DNA of 11,194 nt from an uncultured Eubacteriales bacterium. Its GTDB lineage: Bacteria; Bacillota; Clostridia; Oscillospirales; Ruminococcaceae. Where the stretch lies: positions 1-11,194 of the forward strand of contig CABUOE010000062.1 in the NCBI GenBank assembly GCA_902493155.1, in the 5' to 3' direction. A program made the translations under genes and the position numbers. This document shows positions 5,494-11,194 of this stretch, one piece after another. Numbering within the stretch: position 1 is the stretch's first letter; every line of letters begins with the position of its first letter. A model generated the notes under the pieces. That model was not told the origin of the DNA, did no database searches, and was given only the letters and a program-made list of their open reading frames with translations.

Positions 5494-7095
5494 CTAACGG
5501 GGTTCAAAGCCAACTCGCAGGCCGCCATCCCGCAGACATATCTCTATCCGCCGTTCAAAGCTCGCAGACCGCTGGGGAAAATCCTTGCGATAGTGAGAGC
5601 CACGGCTTTCGCTGCGGAAAAGCTCAGCTTGTAAGATGCCCTTGGCCAAATGAAGCTGCCCCCACAGTCTGCGAGATGCCGCTGTCGTCTTAGGGTCAGT
5701 TGTGGGTTTTTGAACACATCTCTCCATCAATACGTCCATGGATTCCGCTGCATTTGTCAGCACCTTACCATCCCGGACGACCATTCCCGCCTCGGTCATG
5801 GTCGCCTGCATTCCCTTGCGGATAATCTCCCTTTTGGGAATCTCCCACAAATCAAAGGAATGGTATTTTGTCGGAACGGAATCGGTTTTCCCAACATAAG
5901 CCGCCGCGGATTCTCCCGCTCTTCCGCCAAAAACCAGCCCGTTGGCAGTGGACAATCCGCCGATCCGGTCGGCGCCGTGCATTCCCCCAGTCACTTCCCC
6001 ACAGGCAAACAGTCCTTCTACTCCGGTGGATGCATCCTCTCTGATGCGGATACCGCCGTTTGCCGCGTGCGCAAACATGGAAATTCGCACTTTGTCGTCA
6101 ATAGTCAGATGCTTCTGCTCCCAAAGCCAGTCAAAATAGGTTTTAATAAATTCCGGCATATGATCCTGAATTTCAGGCCGGTACTCCACCTGTGCCTCCC
6201 CTTCCCGTGCCAAGGCGAGATCCACTTCTTTGGAAGACAGCCGCGACGTAAACGGACCGTGGGTGGAACGTTCTATGAGGATTTCCCGCTGATTCGGGGA
6301 ATTTTCCAGCAGGTCATCTCCCTCTCGTCCATACAAGCGGGAAAATCGGAAGGCCTTTTCATTGAAAATGGTGTTTGAACATGGGGCAATGTATCCGGGC
6401 ATCATCTGCATAAACTCCATGTTGATAAGGGTACAGCCGCTTTGCAGTCCAAGCCACTGGCCCATTCCCGTTACGTCATTGGTTGTAAGCCGCCGTTCAA
6501 ATAATCCGCCGTATCCGCCGGTCGCCAATACCAGCGCCTTACAGCCAAACCACTGGATGCCTTTCCCTTTTTGGAAAACTACTCCACCTGTAATTCGACC
6601 GTCCCTTTTGGTAATCTCCAAAAGCTCACTGAAAGGCATCTGCTCCACTGTTAATTCGGTTAGCCTTTTAGAAAATACTTCTTTTGCGCTCTCGAACAAA
6701 ATACCGTGCCAAGCCCGATGCTTGTGGTCAAAACAGGGGATAAAATCCTTCTCACTTTGCTCTTTTGCTTCCTTAAGCTGAATTCCCATCCCCTTTATCT
6801 CAGAGATGGCCGGTCCGATACTGGAAACAAAGCTGCGCACCAACTGTTCATCCGCCATACCGCACCCGACTTTGAGGATACTCTGTACCAAATCTTCTTC
6901 GTCGGCAGGACTTTCCGGCCCGATGAGTCCCAATCCCCAGGTGCCGGGATAAAAGCTGGAACCGGAAAAAATGGGACCTCCGCTTAAAAGCAATACCGAA
7001 CACCCGGCCTCCCCCGCTTTGATCGCAGCGCGGATGCCGGCAATGCCGGCCCCTACCACAATTACATCAAAATTTTTTGATTTTGAAAGCCGCAT
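5494..7095 (-). CDS. FAD-dependent oxidoreductase, SdhA/L-aspartate oxidase-like
   Basis: A 533-aa flavoprotein of the fumarate reductase/succinate dehydrogenase/aspartate oxidase superfamily. It has the N-terminal FAD-binding GAGIAG (15-20), ATGGYGG (191-197), FAHAANGGI (341-349), the FAD-contacting GLFACGEV (361-368) with GADRIGG (374-380), and a C-terminal ESRGSHYRKDFP (496-507). No His for covalent flavin is visible in the N-terminal segment, so FAD is probably non-covalent. Where relatives have QFHPT this protein has QMMPG (230-234), and the family's PRD arginine region appears as SSKEVD, so it should not be annotated as fumarate reductase or NadB. The start is the ATG at 7095: GGAG lies 7 nt upstream, and the ATPase stop codon is one base before it, so translation is probably coupled. 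No secretion signal or Fe-S partner gene is present. Its place between transporter and sialate genes suggests it acts on the imported compound. Confidence 0.88.
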   Translation of the reverse strand: MRLSKSKNFDVIVVGAGIAGIRAAIKAGEAGCSVLLLSGGPIFSGSSFYPGTWGLGLIGPESPADEEDLVQSILKVGCGMADEQLVRSFVSSIGPAISEIKGMGIQLKEAKEQSEKDFIPCFDHKHRAWHGILFESAKEVFSKRLTELTVEQMPFSELLEITKRDGRITGGVVFQKGKGIQWFGCKALVLATGGYGGLFERRLTTNDVTGMGQWLGLQSGCTLINMEFMQMMPGYIAPCSNTIFNEKAFRFSRLYGREGDDLLENSPNQREILIERSTHGPFTSRLSSKEVDLALAREGEAQVEYRPEIQDHMPEFIKTYFDWLWEQKHLTIDDKVRISMFAHAANGGIRIREDASTGVEGLFACGEVTGGMHGADRIGGLSTANGLVFGGRAGESAAAYVGKTDSVPTKYHSFDLWEIPKREIIRKGMQATMTEAGMVVRDGKVLTNAAESMDVLMERCVQKPTTDPKTTAASRRLWGQLHLAKGILQAELFRSESRGSHYRKDFPQRSASFERRIEICLRDGGLRVGFEPR

Positions 7096-7096
7096 C

Positions 7097-8113
7097 TTAC
7101 GACTCCCGCTCCACCTTGTCGTCATACAGGTGGCAAGCGACCATATGGCCCTCCTTACCGCGGTGAAGCATGGCGGGATCCACCGTTTTGCAGATTTCCA
7201 TGCAGTTGGGACAGCGGTTGTGGAATGCACAGCCCGACGGTTTGCGGATTGGGCTGGGAACCTCTCCTTCCAACACCTGACGCTTTTTCTCGTTGTGAAT
7301 ATCCGGCACAGGGATCGCCGACAGCAGCGCCTTGGTGTAAGGGTGCAGAGGCTCGTCGTAAAGCGCTTTGGAATCGGCCACTTCGACGATTTTCCCCAGA
7401 TACATGACCACAATGCGGTCGGACATATACTGAACCACCGACAAATCATGAGCGATAAACAGATAGGTGAGATTCAGTTCTTTCTGGATATCCTTCATCA
7501 GGTTTAGAACCTGCGCCTGAATCGAAACATCCAGCGCCGATACCGGCTCGTCGCAGATGAGCACGTCTGGCATGACTTCCAGTGCTCTGGCAATGCAGAG
7601 CCGCTGCCGCTGACCGCCGGAAAACTCGTGGGGGTAACGCATCAGATAATCGGGCTGAATGTTGACCATTTTGAGCACCTTCTGCATGGCTGCTTCCCGC
7701 TCTTCCTGGGTTTTGATGCCGTGGACTTTTAAAGGCTCCTCGAAGGAAGTGTAAATCTTTTTCTGAGGGTTCAAAGCCGAATAAGGGTCCTGGAACACCA
7801 TCTGGACTTTTTTGCGGAACTCAAACGTCTCGTGTTTATTAAATTTTGTCACGTCCTTAAACTCGCCGTCGTAATTGTAAAGGACTTTTCCGTCGGTGGG
7901 TTTTTCCAGCATCATAACTGTTTTTCCCAAGGTGGATTTGCCGCAGCCGGACTCGCCGACGATGCCTAGAGTCTCTCCTTTATAAACATCCAAGCTCACG
8001 TCATCCACCGCTTTTACATGACCGACGACTTTTTTGAAAGCTCCCTTGGTGATTGGAAACCATGTTTTCAGATTTTCTATCTTAAAAATTACTTCTTTTT
8101 TCTCAGCACTCAT
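7097..8113 (-). CDS. Opp/Dpp-type ABC transporter ATP-binding protein (OppF-like)
   Basis: The 338-aa cytosolic ATPase has Walker A GESGCGKS (53-60), the Q-loop Gln108, signature FSGGQRQR (164-171), Walker B VLICDEP (184-190) and switch His222. The C-terminal oligopeptide/dipeptide extension has Cys295, Cys301, Cys308 and Cys327 in the spacing that holds a [4Fe-4S] cluster in structurally studied family members, plus an extra Cys304. The start is the ATG at 8113, with AAAGGA 12 nt upstream; the ATG at 8125 directly abuts that site and the longer open frame has no ribosome binding site. It pairs with the OppD-like ATPase, from which a 114-bp hairpin-rich gap separates it, and is followed after one base by the flavoprotein gene. 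Confidence 0.93.
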   Translation of the reverse strand: MSAEKKEVIFKIENLKTWFPITKGAFKKVVGHVKAVDDVSLDVYKGETLGIVGESGCGKSTLGKTVMMLEKPTDGKVLYNYDGEFKDVTKFNKHETFEFRKKVQMVFQDPYSALNPQKKIYTSFEEPLKVHGIKTQEEREAAMQKVLKMVNIQPDYLMRYPHEFSGGQRQRLCIARALEVMPDVLICDEPVSALDVSIQAQVLNLMKDIQKELNLTYLFIAHDLSVVQYMSDRIVVMYLGKIVEVADSKALYDEPLHPYTKALLSAIPVPDIHNEKKRQVLEGEVPSPIRKPSGCAFHNRCPNCMEICKTVDPAMLHRGKEGHMVACHLYDDKVERES

Positions 8114-8147
8114 TTCAATAACCATTCCTTTCTGGGAATTGGGCTGT

Positions 8148-8228
8148 TTTTGCGGCTTCGCCGCAAAATTGTCGCCGCCGTATTGGCGGCAAAAGCACAA
8201 AACCGGGTTTGAAAGTTTGCTTTCAAAC
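8148..8228 (-). repeat. Three consecutive stem-loops between the two ATPase genes
   Basis: The 114-bp gap between the OppD-like stop and the OppF-like start holds three perfect hairpins: GTTTGAAAG/CTTTCAAAC (8207-8228, loop 4), GCCGCC/GGCGGC (8174-8190, loop 5) and TTTTGCGGC/GCCGCAAAA (8148-8168, loop 3). The first begins on the last base of the upstream stop codon. None has a proper U-tail on the minus strand, so they are more likely to be mRNA-stability, processing or partial-termination elements than full terminators. The two GC-rich ones share GCGGC/GCCGC segments and could pair alternatively. Confidence 0.75.
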
Positions 8229-9253
8229 TAATCCACCTCCGGAAAGGTATCGTATCTCAGGCAGCGCACCCGATGGCCCGGTGCTATTTCAAAGGCGGGG
8301 ATTTTGCCCTTCCGGCAACTTTCCTGCGCGTAGGGACAACGGTCTGCAAATTCACAGCCTTCTTTTAAATCCGCCGGATTGGGCGTTGCGCCTGGAATCG
8401 TCTCCAGTTTCTGCCCGTCTGCCAATCCCAGTACCGGAACGCTTCTCAAAAGCGCCTGGGTGTAAGGGTGGGCCGTGTGGTCAAAAATATCTTCGAGGGT
8501 TCCGAATTCCACTACCCGGCCCATGTACATGACGCAGACTTCGTCGGCCATTTCTGCCACCAATCCCATGTTGTGGGTAATGAGGATAATGGATTTTCCC
8601 TCGTTAATCTGCAAACCTTTCAAAAGTTCCATAATCTGCGCCTGAATGGTCACATCCAAAGCCGTTGTAGGCTCGTCGCAGATGATGAGCTCGGGGTTAC
8701 ATATCATGGCGATGGCGATGACCACCCGCTGCTTCATTCCGCCGGAAAACTCATGAGGATAGCAGTTGATACGCTCCTCGGGATCGGGAATCCCCAGCTT
8801 CCGAAACATCGTGAGCACTTTTTCTTTTGCCTCTTTTTTGCTCATACCGGTATGCTGGATGAGGCCCTCCGCCACCTGATCCCCTACTTTATAAACGGGG
8901 TTTAAGCTGGACATAGGGTCCTGAAATACCATGGACATATCGGGGCCTCGAAGAGCCCGCATTTCCGGTCCGTTTGGCTTTTTGATATTTTCCAAATGGT
9001 GTTCTATAATTTTTCCGTCTTTTAAAGCGTTATATTGAATATTTTCAGCGGATACCCTAGCGTTTGGGCCGGTAAACCGCATGATGGAGTTCATGGTAAC
9101 GCTTTTGCCGCAGCCGGATTCACCGACCACAGCCAAAGCAGTGCCCCTCTTTAACTGAAAGGACACGTCTTTGACAATGCGGACTTCCTTGCGGTCGGAC
9201 ACAAAGCTGGTGTTCAGCTTTTTGACATCTAATATGATTTCTCTGTTATCCAT
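8228..9253 (-). CDS. Opp/Dpp-type ABC transporter ATP-binding protein (OppD-like)
   Basis: This 341-aa protein is the second ATPase of the importer. Walker A GESGCGKS is at 44-51, the Q-loop Gln at 111, the signature FSGGMKQR at 169-176, Walker B LIICDEP at 189-195 and the switch His at 227. The C-terminal extension carries Cys300, Cys306, Cys313 and Cys331, the family's [4Fe-4S] pattern. The FSGGMKQR form of the signature is typical of the D subunit and FSGGQRQR of the F subunit, which supports the two assignments. The ATG at 9253 follows AAGGAGG by seven nt, and that site overlaps the OppC-like stop codon, so expression is coupled to the permease. Confidence 0.94.
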   Translation of the reverse strand: MDNREIILDVKKLNTSFVSDRKEVRIVKDVSFQLKRGTALAVVGESGCGKSVTMNSIMRFTGPNARVSAENIQYNALKDGKIIEHHLENIKKPNGPEMRALRGPDMSMVFQDPMSSLNPVYKVGDQVAEGLIQHTGMSKKEAKEKVLTMFRKLGIPDPEERINCYPHEFSGGMKQRVVIAIAMICNPELIICDEPTTALDVTIQAQIMELLKGLQINEGKSIILITHNMGLVAEMADEVCVMYMGRVVEFGTLEDIFDHTAHPYTQALLRSVPVLGLADGQKLETIPGATPNPADLKEGCEFADRCPYAQESCRKGKIPAFEIAPGHRVRCLRYDTFPEVD

Positions 9254-9265
9254 ACTGCCGCCTCC

Positions 9266-10153
9266 TTACTGCTGTTTGGGGTCGAGAACGTCCCGCAGGC
9301 CGTCGCCCAAAAAGTTGATGGCAAGGACAAATAAACTGATGGCAAGGCCCGGGAACACCCAGATCCACCACTGGTCGGTAACGACCGAAACAGACTTCGC
9401 CGCGTTGAGGATATTTCCCCAGGTAGGGGTGGTGTCCGCAACACCCAGTCCGATAAAGGACAGGGCCGCTTCCTGCAAGATGAAGAAGGCAACGTTCGTC
9501 GTCGTCGACACAATAATGGGACTCATAACGTTAGGCAAAACCTGCTTGAACATGATGTTTGACTTGCTCATGCCGAAGGCTTCACAGACTTTGACGTAGG
9601 TCTCTCCCTTGAGGCTCAAAAATTCATTTCGCACCATACGGAAAGTGGTCATCCATCCGGTGACGACGAAGATGAAGAGCAGATTACCCAGTCCACGCTT
9701 ATTGAGGATTGCAACCAGCATCATAACCAGAACGAGCTGGGGAAAAGCCTGAAAAATTTCCGAAATACGGACGATAACTTTATCAACCCATCCTCCGAAA
9801 TAGCCGGAAATCGCGCCCAAAATCGCGCCGATAACCGAGCTTAAAACGGCGCAGAAAACGCCGATTAAAATCGAAAAACAGCCGCCGTATAGCACACGGG
9901 CGAACAAATCCCGGCCGATAGTATCGGTTCCGAAGGGATGCCCCGGCATGGGTCCGGATTTCATGGAAGTCAGATCGGGGGTGGCGTAGTCCACGCCCGC
10001 AATGGCGCCGATGACGCAGGCCAGCGTCATAATCACAACAACGATCAGACCGAACAGCGCCAGCTTGTTGTTCATGAATTTTCGGATATTGCGTTTCAGC
10101 AAAGAAGAGGAAGCACTTTTATTCTGGGCTTTGATACTTACTTGACTACTCAT
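9266..10153 (-). CDS. Opp/Dpp-type ABC transporter permease (OppC-like)
   Basis: A 295-aa inner-membrane permease. It has the N-terminal OppC segment with one membrane helix (about 32-53), then the family hallmark HPFGTDTIGRDLFARVLYGG (72-91), and five further hydrophobic segments (about 93-118, 133-150, 156-172, 212-238, 265-284). The cytoplasmic EAA coupling loop lies at about 184-210 (ETYVKVCEAFGMSKSNI...LPNVM), where the ATPases dock. The ATG at 10153 is eight nt after AGGAGG. The stop lies 12 bp before the OppD-like start. Substrate cannot be read from the permease itself. Confidence 0.94.
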   Translation of the reverse strand: MSSQVSIKAQNKSASSSLLKRNIRKFMNNKLALFGLIVVVIMTLACVIGAIAGVDYATPDLTSMKSGPMPGHPFGTDTIGRDLFARVLYGGCFSILIGVFCAVLSSVIGAILGAISGYFGGWVDKVIVRISEIFQAFPQLVLVMMLVAILNKRGLGNLLFIFVVTGWMTTFRMVRNEFLSLKGETYVKVCEAFGMSKSNIMFKQVLPNVMSPIIVSTTTNVAFFILQEAALSFIGLGVADTTPTWGNILNAAKSVSVVTDQWWIWVFPGLAISLFVLAINFLGDGLRDVLDPKQQ

Positions 10154-10171
10154 AACTCTTTCCTCCTCCCG

Positions 10172-11131
10172 TTATTCTCCCAACCGGACGCGGGGGTCCA
10201 GCAGGGCGTTTAATACGTCCACCATAAACGAACAAATCAGCATGGCGGCCGCGATAATCAGCGTTGTAATCAAAACCACCGGGTAATCACCGGAAGTGAT
10301 GGCGTTTGTCATAGTGAGCCCGATACCCGGATAAGAAAACACGCTCTCAATGACGACGGAACCGCCGATCAGCATAGGGATACGGAACATGACAATGACC
10401 AGCACCGGTTTCATGGCGTTGCGGAACCCGTGCTTTAAGTAGACTTTCCACTCGGGGATTCCTTTGCTGCGTGCTGTTTTGATGTAATCGCTGCTCAGCA
10501 CGTCCAGCATGGTGTTTCGGGCGTAACGCATCAAAACCGCCACCATACCGATAGTCAGCGTGAGCACCGGCAGGAACAGGTGGATGAATCCATCCCAGAA
10601 TGCGTTTGTCGCTCCGGGACTCACCCGGTTTGCCGCCGGGAACCAGCCGAGCTTAATGGAGAACACCTGAATCAGGATGATACCGACTAGAAATTGCGGA
10701 ACCGCCTGGCCCAAAACAGCAAAAACGCGGCCCACGTAGTCGACGATGCCGTTTTGACGGATAGCGGAGACGATACCGATGCCGATGCCGATAATCGCCG
10801 AAAGAATCAACGAATAACCGGCCAGTTCCAGAGTATAGGGCAGACGGACAGCGATGGTGTCGGCGATAGGGGTACCGCTGAAGGAATAGCCCAGATCGCC
10901 AGTCAGGCAATTCCCGAGCCAGCGGAAGTATTGTACAATCAAAGGATCATTGAGTCCCAGCGATTCTCTCAGCGCATCAATGTTCCCAGCGTTAGCAGAC
11001 AAAGTTTCCGGGCTGACCATAAAGTTGATGGGGTCGACGCCGGTTGCCTGTAAGCCGAAGAAAACGATAATACTGATGAGAAGCAGCATTGGGATCATGA
11101 GAGCTAGCTTTTTCAAGATAAACTTTAACAT
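10172..11131 (-). CDS. Opp/Dpp-type ABC transporter permease (OppB-like)
   Basis: A 319-aa permease with six hydrophobic segments (about 8-28, 101-123, 134-156, 184-204, 247-266, 285-306), a large outside loop after the first helix containing LRESLGLNDPLIVQYFRWL (54-72), the GDLGYSF motif (78-84), and the EAA loop DYIKTARSKGIPEWKVYLKH (215-234). It ends in LDPRVRLGE, the usual OppB terminus. The chosen start is the ATG at 11131, seven nt after GGAG; a TTG at 11149 would add six residues but has no ribosome binding site. It is the first operon gene inside the window; a solute-binding protein gene is expected to the right of the edge. Confidence 0.94.
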   Translation of the reverse strand: MLKFILKKLALMIPMLLLISIIVFFGLQATGVDPINFMVSPETLSANAGNIDALRESLGLNDPLIVQYFRWLGNCLTGDLGYSFSGTPIADTIAVRLPYTLELAGYSLILSAIIGIGIGIVSAIRQNGIVDYVGRVFAVLGQAVPQFLVGIILIQVFSIKLGWFPAANRVSPGATNAFWDGFIHLFLPVLTLTIGMVAVLMRYARNTMLDVLSSDYIKTARSKGIPEWKVYLKHGFRNAMKPVLVIVMFRIPMLIGGSVVIESVFSYPGIGLTMTNAITSGDYPVVLITTLIIAAAMLICSFMVDVLNALLDPRVRLGE

Positions 11132-11156
11132 GTTCTCACTCCAATCCAAGCAGAAA

Positions 11157-11191
11157 GGGAGAGCCGCAGGGCAAAGGCCTACGTCTCTCCC
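11157..11191 (-). terminator. Stem-loop before the first permease gene, probable partial terminator
   Basis: On the minus strand GGGAGAG (11191-11185) pairs with CTCTCCC (11163-11157). After an A-G mismatch six more pairs continue inward, including one G-U wobble, to a 7-nt loop. A short T-rich stretch TTTCTGCTT follows, 26 bp before the ATG of the OppB-like gene. In Opp/Dpp operons the binding-protein gene usually comes first and is expressed more highly; a leaky hairpin between it and the permease gene would explain that ratio. What lies upstream is outside the window. Confidence 0.6.
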
Positions 11192-11194
11192 GCA

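Noticed and set aside
5650..6378. Plus-strand open frame of 242 codons opposite the flavoprotein
   Set aside because: Its composition is that of an antisense shadow, and the minus strand encodes a well-conserved enzyme here.
7096..7449. N-terminal extension of the flavoprotein open frame to 651 residues
   Set aside because: The extra 118 residues lie antiphase inside the OppF-like gene, are Arg/Cys/Trp-rich, and precede a complete FAD-binding N-terminus with its own ATG and ribosome binding site.
8114..8200. Longer OppF-like frame starting with TTG at 8200
   Set aside because: The added residues are encoded by the hairpin region, resemble nothing in the family, and lack a ribosome binding site.

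Overview
The window looks like a piece of a low- to mid-GC Firmicutes chromosome, most likely a gut-type Clostridia. The reasons are AGGAGG-type ribosome binding sites before nearly every gene, occasional GTG/TTG starts, a tRNA gene with encoded CCA, short intrinsic terminators, and protein families typical of that group (DUF4474, Opp/Dpp-type ABC transporters). No 16S, phage or insertion-sequence marker is present, so the genus is not claimed. Every protein gene reads on the minus strand; the one plus-strand gene is a tRNA.

Layout from the left edge: (1) positions 1-4 hold the start codon of a leftward gene that runs out of the window. (2) A tRNA-Ala(GGC) with its own sigma-A-type promoter lies at 223-298. 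It ends at a perfect 13-bp hairpin that can also terminate the convergent gene from the other side. (3) A two-gene unit, read right to left, holds a 508-aa DUF4474 protein (2208-3734) followed by a 588-aa ankyrin-repeat lipoprotein (389-2155). (4) A 352-bp non-coding stretch (3735-4086) holds a terminator-like hairpin, a promoter candidate, two mutually exclusive RNA hairpins, and a short open frame with a Shine-Dalgarno but no proper start. (5) From 11131 down to 4087 runs a seven-gene operon: Opp/Dpp-type permease B, permease C, ATPase D, ATPase F, a succinate dehydrogenase/L-aspartate oxidase-like flavoprotein, a YhcH/NanQ-type protein and an N-acetylneuraminate lyase. The right edge carries a hairpin just before the first permease, where an upstream solute-binding protein gene would be expected.

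Working model for the operon: the ABC transporter imports a sialic acid or sialic-acid-like nonulosonate, the NanQ-type protein helps with its anomeric form, and the lyase splits it to pyruvate plus an acylamino sugar. The flavoprotein is the surprising member. It is not part of the textbook Nan pathway, and the position of the family's QFHPT motif reads QMMPG. It may convert a modified or unsaturated sialate into something the lyase accepts. The transporter and lyase family assignments rest on clear motifs; the substrate and the flavoprotein's role are inference.

The DUF4474/ankyrin lipoprotein pair is unrelated to sugar uptake and visibly more AT-rich than the operon, so it looks like an accessory unit placed between the tRNA and the operon.
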